Shown: positions 1 to 8,118 of the stretch, one piece after another | Layout of the letters: each line of letters starts with the position of its first letter | Numbering within the stretch: the first letter of the stretch is position 1 | Assembly (NCBI GenBank): GCA_963728935.1 | Contig: CAVSMC010000001.1 | Location: forward strand, 3,286,001-3,350,000 | Length of the DNA stretch: 64,000 nucleotides | Direction: 5' to 3' | Origin: CAVSMC01 sp963728935 | GTDB lineage: Bacteria; Pseudomonadota; Gammaproteobacteria; Burkholderiales; Casimicrobiaceae | Translations under genes and position numbers: made by a program | The notes under the pieces: generated by a model | What the model saw: only the letters and a program-made list of their open reading frames with translations | Database searches by the model: none | Told to the model about the DNA's origin: nothing

Positions 1-1276
1 CGTCGAGCGCAGCATCGTCGATGCGTTCGCTCATGTCCTCGACCGAGTGGAAGACGACGGCGCGCCCGGTGTGCGTCATCAGTTCGGGCGATGCGGCCGA
101 CTGCTTGATGACGGCGCCGCGCGGCGCGAGGTTGCCGCTCAGAACGGCGATGCTGCCGAAAGGCTTGATCGGTGCTGCGCGCGTGCGAATCACGTCCTGG
201 CCCGGCACATTTTCCGCCGCGTCGATGTAGTCGCGCAGCGTGCCGCCCGTGACGGTAGGCGCGCTCGAATCGAGCAGGCCATCGAGCTCGCGAAGCAGCC
301 GCGGCACGCCTCCGGCCCAATGGAAATGTTCCATGTAGTGCGCGCCCGAAGGCTTGAGGTCGAGCAGCACCGGCACTTCGCGCCCCAACTTGTCGAACTC
401 GGCGAGATCGACCGTGATGCCGAGCCGGCCCGCCGCCGCCGTGAGGTGCACGAGGCCGTTGGTCGAGCCACCGATCGCCTGCAAGACGACCATCGCGTTG
501 CGAAACGCCGCGGGCGTCATCACGTGCGATGGCTTCGGACCGCCGTTGACGGCCATCGCAGCGGCGAACTGGCCGCTCGCTTCGGCCGAGCGCAGGCGGT
601 CGGCATGCGTTGCCGGAATGGATGCGGAGCGGGGCAGTGCGAGACCCATCGCCTCGACGATGCACGCCATCGTGCTCGCAGTGCCCATCACCATGCACGT
701 GCCGGCCGTCGGCGCGAGCCGCTCGCTCACGCGTTCGATCTCCTGCGCGTCGATGCGCGCGCCCCGGTGCTCCCCCCAAAGGCGTCGGCAGTCCGTGCAG
801 GCGCCGAGCTGCTCGCCGTTGTAATGGCCGACCAGCATCGGGCCGACCGGCACGATGATCGCGGGCACGTCGGCCGACGCGCAGGCCATCATCTGCGCCG
901 GGATCGTCTTGTCGCAACCGCCGATCAGCACCACCGCATCCATCGGCTGCGCACGGATCATCTCCTCCGTGTCCATCGCCATCAGGTTGCGCAGGAACAT
1001 GCTGGTGGGGTGCGCGAACGATTCGTGGATGGAGATGGTGGGAAACTCCATCGGCAGCGCGCCCGCGAGCATCGCGCCGCGCTTGACGGCCTCGATGAGC
1101 TTCGGCACGTTGCCATGGCAGGCGTTGTAGTCGCTGAACGTATTGGCAATGCCCACCACCGGCCGCGACAGCGCGTCGTCCGACAAGCCCATCGCCTTGA
1201 TGAAGGCCTTGCGCAGAAAGAGCGAGAAGTCGGCGTCGCCGTACGACGTCAATCCCTTGCGCATGCCGTGGCTCAT
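1..1276 (-). CDS. IlvD/Edd-family dehydratase (partial, C-terminus outside window)
   Basis: Iron-sulfur dehydratase of the dihydroxy-acid / sugar-acid dehydratase family, which removes water from dihydroxy acids or aldonates in the cytoplasm. The first 425 residues are visible. The conserved cysteines are present: C53 in YNACHGN, C121 in GGCDKT and C194 in GTCMVMGT. The start ATG at 1276 begins MSHGMRKGLTSYGDADFS, the usual family beginning. It is divergent from a GntR regulator, which fits a catabolic sugar-acid role (for example arabonate or a related aldonate) better than branched-chain amino acid synthesis. The substrate cannot be fixed from sequence. The gene runs off the left edge of the window, so the C-terminal active-site serine region is not seen. 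Confidence 0.9.
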   Translation of the reverse strand, partial: MSHGMRKGLTSYGDADFSLFLRKAFIKAMGLSDDALSRPVVGIANTFSDYNACHGNVPKLIEAVKRGAMLAGALPMEFPTISIHESFAHPTSMFLRNLMAMDTEEMIRAQPMDAVVLIGGCDKTIPAQMMACASADVPAIIVPVGPMLVGHYNGEQLGACTDCRRLWGEHRGARIDAQEIERVSERLAPTAGTCMVMGTASTMACIVEAMGLALPRSASIPATHADRLRSAEASGQFAAAMAVNGGPKPSHVMTPAAFRNAMVVLQAIGGSTNGLVHLTAAAGRLGITVDLAEFDKLGREVPVLLDLKPSGAHYMEHFHWAGGVPRLLRELDGLLDSSAPTVTGGTLRDYIDAAENVPGQDVIRTRAAPIKPFGSIAVLSGNLAPRGAVIKQSAASPELMTHTGRAVVFHSVEDMSERIDDAALD

Positions 1277-1302
1277 GGAAATTTCCGTCGATTTGATGGA
1301 TC

Positions 1303-1314
1303 ATTATCGATAAT
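1303..1314. promoter_or_regulatory. Palindromic operator 1, ATTATCGATAAT
   Basis: Perfect 12-bp palindrome 26 bases upstream of the dehydratase start. Its 10-bp core TTATCGATAA recurs at 1389-1398. It is the probable binding site of the adjacent GntR-family regulator and lies where a dehydratase promoter would be. Confidence 0.6.
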
Positions 1315-1387
1315 CGATGTCGACAAGACAAGCAGCGGGGCGCGCACCATGCGTAGAAACCTGCGTTCAAGCGCCGATGCCGCTTCT

Positions 1388-1399
1388 ATTATCGATAAC
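1388..1399. promoter_or_regulatory. Palindromic operator 2, ATTATCGATAAC
   Basis: Second copy of the TTATCGATAA core, about 25 bases upstream of the GntR gene start. The centres of the two copies are 85 bp apart, close to eight helical turns. This fits binding by one regulator to both sites and autoregulation; that is inference from position and identity. Confidence 0.6.
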
Positions 1400-1423
1400 A
1401 CTGCGCGCCGACGGAGGGCAGCG

Positions 1424-2119
1424 ATGACGAGCTCGGCCACCGAAGCGGAAGCGCGGCCCCGACGCGACACGTCGGTCCTCGACGAGCCGCAGGATCTCGC
1501 CGGGCTGCTCGGTGACGACATCATCTTCGGACGGCTTCGGCCCGGCACCCGGCTCATCGAGGACAACCTGATCGCCCGTTTCGGCGTGACGCGACACTTC
1601 GTGCGCCAGGCTCTGGTCGAGCTGGAGCGCACCGGCATCGTCGTGCGCGAGAAGAACAAGGGCGTGGCCGTTCGCTCGCTCACGCCGCGCGAAGTTGCCG
1701 AAATCTACGAAGTGCGCGAGCTGCTGCAACGACAAGCCGCGTTGCGCATTGCGTTGCCCGCGCCGCCCGCAGTGATCGAGCAGCTCGAGCGCTTGCACGA
1801 CGAATACGGCCGGCATCTGCGGGCACGCAATTTCCGCGGCGTGCACGAAGCCAACGACGCGTTCCACCTGGCGATGTTCGCCGCGTGCGGCAACAAGTAT
1901 CTGGTCGAATCGATCAAGCATTACATGTGGCTGAGCCTGCTCGTGCGCTCGAAGAAGACCGCCGATTACAACCACGCGGCGGCTTCCGAGCGCGACCACC
2001 ACATGATCATCCAGCTCCTCAAGGGCACCGACAGTTGGGCACTCGCCCAGCTCTGCGTGGACCACGTGCAGGCAGCGAAGAGCGATTACCTGCAGGCGGC
2101 GGCCGCGGCGGCCAAGTAA
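1424..2119 (+). CDS. GntR-family transcriptional regulator (FCD subfamily)
   Basis: Predicted 231-residue DNA-binding regulator. The N-terminal winged helix is visible around residues 25-90 (GRLRPGTRLIEDNLIARFGV, then RQALVELERTGIV), followed by an all-helical C-terminal effector domain of the FCD type with spaced Asp/His residues. The ATG at 1424 is chosen because GGAGGG lies at 1414-1419; the open frame extends far upstream but that part reads antisense to the dehydratase. It is divergent from the dehydratase across a 147-bp gap that carries two identical palindromes, so it probably controls that gene and itself. The effector is likely the sugar acid substrate (inference). Confidence 0.9.
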   Translation: MTSSATEAEARPRRDTSVLDEPQDLAGLLGDDIIFGRLRPGTRLIEDNLIARFGVTRHFVRQALVELERTGIVVREKNKGVAVRSLTPREVAEIYEVRELLQRQAALRIALPAPPAVIEQLERLHDEYGRHLRARNFRGVHEANDAFHLAMFAACGNKYLVESIKHYMWLSLLVRSKKTADYNHAAASERDHHMIIQLLKGTDSWALAQLCVDHVQAAKSDYLQAAAAAAK

Positions 2120-2242
2120 CGAGCGTGAATTTCTGACCGCGCTTCGTTCGTTGTAGACGACACTTGACAGCGCTGATCGATTGGCGAAAGATCGTCAATT
2201 CCAGCGCGCTGCGCATCGTGCAGGCCCATTGGGTCAACGGTG

Positions 2243-2330
2243 CACAGCAGTCACTTGGCAAAACTGTCGCAAGGCAGTGACGCAAAGCTTCCGGCCCGGC
2301 GGTGGACGTTCGGGTAGCGGGGTTGCCGGC
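2243..2330 (+). ncRNA. Cyclic-di-GMP-I (GEMM-I) riboswitch
   Basis: The leader of the lipoprotein gene matches the GEMM-I aptamer. P1 pairs GGCAA (2257-2261) with TTGCC (2323-2327). A 6-bp stem ACTGTC/GGCAGT is capped by a GCAA GNRA tetraloop (2263-2278). The invariant GACGCAAAGC follows at 2279-2288, and the 3' strand GGTAGCGGGGTTGCCG lies at 2313-2328. A GC-rich hairpin at 2329-2341 follows without a T-run, so control may be translational. A TTGACA element at 2164-2169 is a possible upstream promoter. Known family function is to bind c-di-GMP and control the downstream gene; the ON or OFF sense is not readable here. Confidence 0.88.
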
Positions 2331-2430
2331 GGGACTCCCGCCGTCATGCACGGATTGCGTGCGCCCGCCGCGTGGGCCGGCATCCAGCCCGTGTCACTGC
2401 CTCCGGCACGTTCGGTGCGGAGGGTTTGCG

Positions 2431-3039
2431 ATGTGGAAGTACCCCGATCGTTGGGCGTTGGCCGCAGCGTTGATCTTCGCTGCGAGCGGCTGTGTGACCA
2501 CGCCGCCGGTCGTAACGTATGCACGCGCGCCGATCGCCATCCAGGAGAAACCACCGGTTGCGCAGTCGCCATGCGCGCCGTGCAAAGAGCAGATCCGCGA
2601 GGTCGAACGACTGCGACAGGATCTCGAGAGCCGCGATGTAGAGGTGCGCGAACTGCGCTCCGATCAGCGCGTTCAGGTGAAGGTGTTGCAGGAATCGAGG
2701 CGCGAGGTCACCCGCGCAAAGGTGAAGCTCCGCCGGCTCGCGACGCGCGCGGACGCCGCGTCCTACATCGCCGAGGTCGAGGTCGCGCTGGAGTCACTGC
2801 GCTCGTCGCGTGGCGCGGCATCGACGCTACCTCAGGTCGCTCAGGCGCAACGCCTGCTCGAGTCGACGGCGACGCCGTTCGCGCAGGGCGAATATGGTGT
2901 GGCTATGGAGCGCGCCGCCGACGCCGAGCAATTGATCATTTCGGCCGCCGACAACGAGGTCCGACGGCCGACGCTCGCACGGAAGAAGGCGAAGACGCCG
3001 CCTCGGTCCACGATGGTGGCGGGCGGCGGGCGCGAATAG
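2431..3039 (+). CDS. Predicted lipoprotein with coiled coil, c-di-GMP riboswitch controlled
   Basis: Protein of 202 residues with a lipoprotein signal: a hydrophobic stretch and lipobox AASGC, giving lipidation at Cys21. It continues with a Pro-rich linker, a heptad-rich segment (about residues 48-100, EQIREVERLRQDLESRDVEV) likely to form a coiled coil, and a basic tail KKAKTPPRS. No enzyme domain is recognisable. The ATG at 2431 has GGAGG about six bases upstream. The gene lies behind a c-di-GMP-I riboswitch, and the next gene on the opposite strand encodes a diguanylate cyclase, so it is probably a c-di-GMP-controlled envelope factor (inference). It is distantly similar in layout to DUF4398-like lipoproteins, but that is uncertain. 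Confidence 0.8.
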   Translation: MWKYPDRWALAAALIFAASGCVTTPPVVTYARAPIAIQEKPPVAQSPCAPCKEQIREVERLRQDLESRDVEVRELRSDQRVQVKVLQESRREVTRAKVKLRRLATRADAASYIAEVEVALESLRSSRGAASTLPQVAQAQRLLESTATPFAQGEYGVAMERAADAEQLIISAADNEVRRPTLARKKAKTPPRSTMVAGGGRE

Positions 3040-4668
3040 CTACGTCACGTATTCCACCCGGTTTCGGCCGCTGCGTTTGGCCTGGTACAGCGCTTCATCG
3101 GCTCGGGCGAGCGCTTGTTCGGGACCCGCGTCCTCTTCGCGGCTGCGCGCGACCCCGAGGCTCACCGTGATCGAAATCCGCTCCGCGCTTGCGTCCGTTG
3201 GACGATTTTCGACAACCGAGCGTATGCGTTCGGCAATGTCGATCGCCGCATCGAACGCCGTCTCCGCCAGCACGAGAACGAACTCCTCCCCGCCGTAGCG
3301 CGCAGCGTAATCGATACTGCGGATCGACTGTTTGAGAATCGCAGCGACATCCGCCAATACCTGGTCGCCCGCGACGTGGCCGTACTTGTCGTTGATCGAC
3401 TTGAAGTAGTCGAGATCGAGCATCAGCACGGCGAATGGTCGGTGGTTCCGTCGGAAACGCGCGAATTGCTCCGCCAGGATGTCGTCGAGCTTCTTTCGGT
3501 TGTACAAACCCGTGAGACTGTCGGTGACGGCGAGGTTTTCCAGCAGCTGATTTTGCGTCTGCAACGCCTGATTGGCCGCCATGACCTCCGCGCGACTGCG
3601 TTGCAGCCGATCCGTCATCAGGTTGAACACGCGGGTCAGTTGGCCGATTTCGCCCACCGGTGCGTCACGCAGCTGGACGCCCAGATCACCGCGCGCGATG
3701 GCCCCCGCGGCCGCGATCAGGCTGTTGAGCGGTGTCACGATCGAACGGCCCATCCAATACGCGACCAAACCAACCAGCAGCGTCAGGGCAGCGGTAAGGA
3801 GCACGAAGACCTTGAGCAGTCCGAGCCATTGCGCGAAGATTTCCGCGCGATCTTTCTCCGCCACGACGATAACGGGCAGCGACGCAGGCACCGCGGCAAC
3901 CGCGACGACCTCGTGGCGATGATGGCCCTGCAGACTTACCGCTTCGCCCAAGTGGGCGCGCAGGTGCTCGAGGCGCTCCTCACCCAGAGGTATCAGCGCG
4001 TTTGCCGCCGTCCGCGTGCCGATCAATGGCGCGCCGTCGGACGCGAGCAGGATCACCTCCGTCGACGACATGTGCACCTGGTCCTGCAAACGCGCCCTGA
4101 CGGAGCCCAGGTCGAGCACGGCCGAAAGCGCGCCGAGCAGTTCGTTGTGCATCGACAAGACGGGCACAGCCACAGCAAGCGTTGCGGTCGCGCGAGCGCT
4201 GTTCCAACGCGGTGCCTCGACGATGGCACCTTCGGTGATCGCGCTGTTCGGCCAGTCGGTCGGCACGACGATCGGCGCAGGCGTCGGACTGCTGCTCGCG
4301 ACGACGTGACCGCCGGCATCGAATAGCGTCAGCTCCAGCAGCGGCTCGAGCCGCTTCTGAACCGAGCCCAGGTAGAGCTTCATTTGAGCGGGCCCAATGG
4401 GTGTGCGACCGGACGGCGGCGCCGTTCCCGTCGTCAACCCATCGGTGAGAACGTATGCGGTCGACAGCGTCCGCACTTCGCTCACCCGTTCCCTGAGCCA
4501 CATCGTCAGTTCGCTGCTGCTGTCGGCTGCGAGCGCACGCAACTCGTGATCCACGTTGTCGCGGATTACCGCTTCGTGGCGCCAGAAGGACAGCAGCCCG
4601 AGACCGATCGACGGAATAAGGGTCGCGAGCACGGCGAACGTCAGGATCCTGCTGTTGATGCTCTTCAC
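3040..4668 (-). CDS. Membrane diguanylate cyclase with periplasmic sensor, HAMP and GGDEF domains
   Basis: A 542-residue protein that makes cyclic-di-GMP from two GTP. It has a first membrane segment (about 9-28), a periplasmic sensor region of Cache type (30-280), a second membrane segment (283-305), HAMP (306-360), a short coiled coil, and a GGDEF domain (380-542). The active-site motif GGEEF is at 459-463 and an RxxD inhibitory site (RSID, 450-453) sits five residues before it, so product inhibition is expected. The start is GTG at 4668. The stop codon abuts the stop of the convergent riboswitch-controlled lipoprotein gene. The periplasmic ligand is unknown. Confidence 0.93.
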   Translation of the reverse strand: MKSINSRILTFAVLATLIPSIGLGLLSFWRHEAVIRDNVDHELRALAADSSSELTMWLRERVSEVRTLSTAYVLTDGLTTGTAPPSGRTPIGPAQMKLYLGSVQKRLEPLLELTLFDAGGHVVASSSPTPAPIVVPTDWPNSAITEGAIVEAPRWNSARATATLAVAVPVLSMHNELLGALSAVLDLGSVRARLQDQVHMSSTEVILLASDGAPLIGTRTAANALIPLGEERLEHLRAHLGEAVSLQGHHRHEVVAVAAVPASLPVIVVAEKDRAEIFAQWLGLLKVFVLLTAALTLLVGLVAYWMGRSIVTPLNSLIAAAGAIARGDLGVQLRDAPVGEIGQLTRVFNLMTDRLQRSRAEVMAANQALQTQNQLLENLAVTDSLTGLYNRKKLDDILAEQFARFRRNHRPFAVLMLDLDYFKSINDKYGHVAGDQVLADVAAILKQSIRSIDYAARYGGEEFVLVLAETAFDAAIDIAERIRSVVENRPTDASAERISITVSLGVARSREEDAGPEQALARADEALYQAKRSGRNRVEYVT

Positions 4669-4776
4669 GTCGCGCGTTGCTCGAGGTGATATCGTGTTGG
4701 CTCAGCGACCGCTCGTGGCGCATTCGGCCTATTCGATGAAGCCGTATTGCCTCGACTCGGACACGCCCGGGAATTC

Positions 4777-5820
4777 TTATCGCACCGCCTCGATCACGCT
4801 AAACGTAGGCCCGGCGGGAAGCACCCCCTTGACGCGAAGTTCCGTCGCGCTCAGTAGGTTCCGGTACTCGTCCTCGGTTCGTTCTTGGCCTCCCATGCCA
4901 ATCAACATGTTGAGGTCACCGCGGGCGATAGCCTGATGAGCGTTGGACGCCTCGAGCTGCTGGGGGACGATCCTTTCGACGAGCAGGACCTTGGCACGCT
5001 CATGCATCACGCGCCGGCAATTTTGAAGGATCTTCATGCTGCTCTCGTCATTCCAATCGTGGATCACGCTCTTCAGCATGTACGCGTCGGCCCCGCCTGG
5101 AATCGAATCGAAGAAGTTGCCGGCAACGAATTCACAGCGATTCGCGAGCAAGACCGTTTCCATGTGTAGTCTGGCGTTTTCGATCACATACAGCCTATCG
5201 AACAGCACCCCGTGCATATCCGGGTTCGCCCGGAGAATCGCACCGAGTAGTTCTCCGTAACCTCCACCGACGTCCACGATTCGCTTCACGCCAGAAAAGT
5301 TGCACGCGGCTACGATGCCGGCCGAGTCAAGGCGTGTCAAATCGACCATCGCCTGGTTGAATGCCGCAGCGGCTTCGGGATTCGCGTCCAACTGGTCGAA
5401 TCTGTCGCTCCCGGTCGTCAGTGTTCTCGCACTTTCTCCTGTCATCACGCTGTGAAGCAGATTGCCCCAGATCGACCACAGGGACCCTCCCCAATAAAGC
5501 GTCCAGGAACGAAGCGAGCCGGCGACGTCTGCACGCAGTAACGAGCCCATCGGAGTGAGTTGATAGAATCCATCACCTTGATCTCGGCAGATCTCGATTG
5601 TCGCGAGCGCACGCATCAGGCGGCGCAGCGACGGTGCGTGAGCACCCGTTGCGCGTGCGAGTTCCTCGCTGGACTTGGCGCCGGTGGCTAGAAGGTCCGC
5701 TATCCGGAGATGCGCCGCGACATAGATCGCCTGAGACATCCAGCTGCCGTTGACGATGTCGAGCAACCGTCTAGCCGTAACGGCTGAGTCGCTAGTGCTC
5801 GCTGCATTCGGCTCTACCAT
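4777..5820 (-). CDS. SAM-dependent O-methyltransferase (COMT/hydroxyneurosporene type)
   Basis: A 347-residue small-molecule methyltransferase with an N-terminal dimerisation winged helix (about 15-95) and a C-terminal SAM-binding Rossmann fold. The SAM motif DVGGGYG is near residue 183, and the probable catalytic His is in KSVIHDW near residue 254. The ATG at 5820 is preferred over a GTG six codons upstream because GGAAGGAGCG lies 8 bases before it. It is divergent from an ATP-grasp gene. Known relatives methylate phenolic or other hydroxyl groups in secondary metabolism; the acceptor here is unknown. Its base composition looks less GC-biased than the surrounding genes. Confidence 0.88.
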   Translation of the reverse strand: MVEPNAASTSDSAVTARRLLDIVNGSWMSQAIYVAAHLRIADLLATGAKSSEELARATGAHAPSLRRLMRALATIEICRDQGDGFYQLTPMGSLLRADVAGSLRSWTLYWGGSLWSIWGNLLHSVMTGESARTLTTGSDRFDQLDANPEAAAAFNQAMVDLTRLDSAGIVAACNFSGVKRIVDVGGGYGELLGAILRANPDMHGVLFDRLYVIENARLHMETVLLANRCEFVAGNFFDSIPGGADAYMLKSVIHDWNDESSMKILQNCRRVMHERAKVLLVERIVPQQLEASNAHQAIARGDLNMLIGMGGQERTEDEYRNLLSATELRVKGVLPAGPTFSVIEAVR

Positions 5821-5881
5821 TTGCCGCGCTCCTTCCACTTCTTCGACGAGGCCTGCCCTATCATGACTCGACGGGGTCCCG

Positions 5882-5890
5882 TGCGATAAT
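5882..5890 (+). promoter_or_regulatory. Extended -10 promoter for the ATP-grasp gene
   Basis: TGCGATAAT is an extended -10 element ending 25 bases before the ATP-grasp start codon, giving a leader of roughly 19 bases. No convincing -35 is visible. It lies in the 95-bp divergent gap with the methyltransferase. Confidence 0.45.
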
Positions 5891-5915
5891 CTTACTTTGA
5901 TTGCTCGGGATTCAA

Positions 5916-7061
5916 ATGGCGCCGACGGTGCTGCTCGTCGCTACTGCGACGAAATGGCTAGGGGCCGCCCGTATTCCGCGCGACCTCGATAAGGCGGGCT
6001 GGAGCGTCTCGTTATTAGCCCCGAAGGGATCGTTGGTCGAACACAGTCGGTACGTGCGAAAGATCGGCCATCTGCCCGACAACGCGACCCCACTCGAGTG
6101 GGTATACGCGTTCGCCGCAACGGTGAAGGCGACCACGCCTCGGCTGGTCTTGCCTTGCGACGACACCGCGTTCCGCCTGATGCAGCTATTGGCGGCCGCT
6201 CCACCGGACGGCATGCCGCCTGTGCTTCGACTCCAGCTCGCTGCGCTGATCACCGATTCTCTTGGCGACCCCGCTCACTACCGCGCGAGCGTCGACAAGA
6301 CGTTGATCTGCCCGGCGGCGGAAGCGGCAGGCATTCGCGTTCCTCCGTACATCGTCGTTGCCCTTCCGTCTGAAGCGGAATCCTTTATCGCCCTGCACGG
6401 ATGGCCGATTGTGCTCAAGCGCAGCCATACGAGCGCCGGTGCGGGCGTCGCTATCTGCGCTAACCAGGATGCGTTGCAGCGGGAGTTTGCACGGTTAATT
6501 AACGAAGGAACGCTGGAGCTCAATGACTCGGACCTCCGTCGGCTGCTGGTCCAGGCTTACGTACCGGGTCGTACCCGATACTTCGCGGGTACCGCTTGGC
6601 AGGGCTCACTGATTTGCGGCTATGCAGTCGACAAGTTGGAGGGAGAGCCTCGAGGGCCCGCCAGTGTCGTCCGCTACTTCCATTCCCCCGAGCTTCAGGA
6701 ATCCGCCTCAAGACTTGCACGCGCATTCGGCATATCGGGAATCTTCGCGCCTGAATACATTATCCACGAGCAAACGGGTGCGCCATATCTGATCGAGATA
6801 AATCGACGCGTCACGCCGGGCACCCATCGTGGCGAACTCATCAACGTCAGCACCGGCGCCGCTCTGCTCGCCGCGGTGGAAGGAAAACCGTTGAACACAC
6901 GTGCGCGTCTTGACGACGGCGAAGAGCGCATATTCGTGAGCTTCCCGCACGAATGGCTGCGGGATCCCGAGAGCAAGTACTTGCGTGACTATCCTGTCGA
7001 TGTGCCTTGGGACGAACCCGCGCTCATCGACGCACTGCTCGCGATGAGGCATGAACCGTGA
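5916..7061 (+). CDS. ATP-grasp ligase of unknown substrate
   Basis: A 381-residue ATP-grasp enzyme; the family joins a carboxylate to an amine or thiol through an acyl-phosphate. The N-terminal preATP-grasp part starts MAPTVLLVATATKWLG. The ATP-grasp domain shows Lys168 in PIVLKR, a flexible glycine loop (SAGAGV, 174-179), and the Mg-binding E294/N296 pair in LIEINRR. The ATG at 5916 follows CGGGA by five bases and is chosen over a TTG at 5901. The stop overlaps the start of the TctC gene (GTGA), so the two are probably co-translated. With the divergent O-methyltransferase this resembles a small biosynthetic locus, but no product can be named. Confidence 0.85.
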   Translation: MAPTVLLVATATKWLGAARIPRDLDKAGWSVSLLAPKGSLVEHSRYVRKIGHLPDNATPLEWVYAFAATVKATTPRLVLPCDDTAFRLMQLLAAAPPDGMPPVLRLQLAALITDSLGDPAHYRASVDKTLICPAAEAAGIRVPPYIVVALPSEAESFIALHGWPIVLKRSHTSAGAGVAICANQDALQREFARLINEGTLELNDSDLRRLLVQAYVPGRTRYFAGTAWQGSLICGYAVDKLEGEPRGPASVVRYFHSPELQESASRLARAFGISGIFAPEYIIHEQTGAPYLIEINRRVTPGTHRGELINVSTGAALLAAVEGKPLNTRARLDDGEERIFVSFPHEWLRDPESKYLRDYPVDVPWDEPALIDALLAMRHEP

Positions 7062-8077
7062 AGCGACGCCATGGACCCATCCGCCGACCGCGGCGATACG
7101 GCATCAATATGATTGCCATCGCGTGCGTCGCCGTCGTAATGGCCGGTGTATTCGGCCCTGCTTTCGCGGCGGGTACACAATCCTTTCCAAGTCGGCCGAT
7201 CCAGCTGATAGTGCCCTTCACCGCAGGCAACCAGCTCGATGTCTTTGCCCGGCTCATCGCCGACCGAATGGCAGAATCGATGGGACAGCCGGTGGTGGTC
7301 GTAAACCGGCCGGGCGTCTCGGGCAATGCGGCCAGCGAGGTCGTCGCCAAGGCCGCTCCCGACGGGTATACGCTGCTCGTGTCCGGGGTGCTTATCACGC
7401 TGCTGCCGCTAACGTACGGATCTCGCGCGGTAGACCCGGTCGCTGCGTTCGCGCCTGTTACCAGGCTCGCGCAGCAGCCTATCGTGATCGCGGCGAACAC
7501 GTCGCTGCGCGTCAATTCGCTTTCCGACCTGATCGCACTGGCCCGGAGGAAGCCGGGCGAGATCGCCTATGCGACGTCGGGCATAGGTACAGCCCAACAT
7601 GTCGCGATGACAATGTTGTCGCAGCGCGCTGGGATTGCGCTCTTTCACGTCCCATACGCCAACTCCGGCCAGTTGATCGGGGACGTACTCGCCGGCGAGG
7701 TTCCCATCGCAATGTCCTTTCCCGGGACGGTCGAACCGTACCTGAAGACCGGGCGGCTCAAAGCTTTGGCGGTGACGAGCGCGCGTCGCGCTCCAGCGTG
7801 GCCCGATATTCCGACCGTCGCGGAAGCCGGGTTCCCGGACTTCGACGTGTTGTCCTGGGTAGGCGTGCTAGCTCCAGCCGGAACGCCGCCGGAGATCATC
7901 GACCGGCTTCATCGCGAGATCGTTCGAATCCTCAATATCCCGCAGGTCCACAACGCGTTCCTCGCGCAGAACGCCGAGCCTGTTGGCAATACACCGGAGC
8001 AGTTTGCAGCCGAGATCAAATCGTCAGTCGCGCGCTGGACGCCAGTGGTCAAAGCGGCGGGGATCAAGGTCGACTGA
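7058..8077 (+). CDS. Tripartite tricarboxylate transporter-type binding protein (Bug/TctC family)
   Basis: Periplasmic solute-binding protein of 339 residues. A basic N-terminus and hydrophobic core with an AFAAG-type cleavage region (near residue 38) form a signal peptide. The mature start SFPSRPIQLIVPFTAGN is typical of the Bug family. The usual ligand-loop Gly-Gly-x-x-Asp is replaced by AGNQLD. No TctA/TctB membrane genes are nearby, as is common for orphan Bug proteins. The start is GTG at 7058, overlapping the ATP-grasp stop by four bases. The coupling suggests it binds a substrate or product of the ATP-grasp/methyltransferase locus (inference). Confidence 0.9.
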   Translation: MKRRHGPIRRPRRYGINMIAIACVAVVMAGVFGPAFAAGTQSFPSRPIQLIVPFTAGNQLDVFARLIADRMAESMGQPVVVVNRPGVSGNAASEVVAKAAPDGYTLLVSGVLITLLPLTYGSRAVDPVAAFAPVTRLAQQPIVIAANTSLRVNSLSDLIALARRKPGEIAYATSGIGTAQHVAMTMLSQRAGIALFHVPYANSGQLIGDVLAGEVPIAMSFPGTVEPYLKTGRLKALAVTSARRAPAWPDIPTVAEAGFPDFDVLSWVGVLAPAGTPPEIIDRLHREIVRILNIPQVHNAFLAQNAEPVGNTPEQFAAEIKSSVARWTPVVKAAGIKVD

Positions 8078-8118
8078 GCCCGCACTCGAATCGGGTCCAT
8101 AGCGTTATTGAAGGCGAT

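Noticed and set aside
47..1423. Long plus-strand open frame preceding the GntR gene
   Set aside because: It reads antisense through the dehydratase gene, gives Arg/His-rich sequence with no family pattern, and the GntR protein has a proper ribosome site at 1414.
2329..2345. Possible intrinsic terminator after the riboswitch
   Set aside because: A GGCGGGA/TCCCGCC hairpin exists but no T-run follows, so it is not called a terminator.
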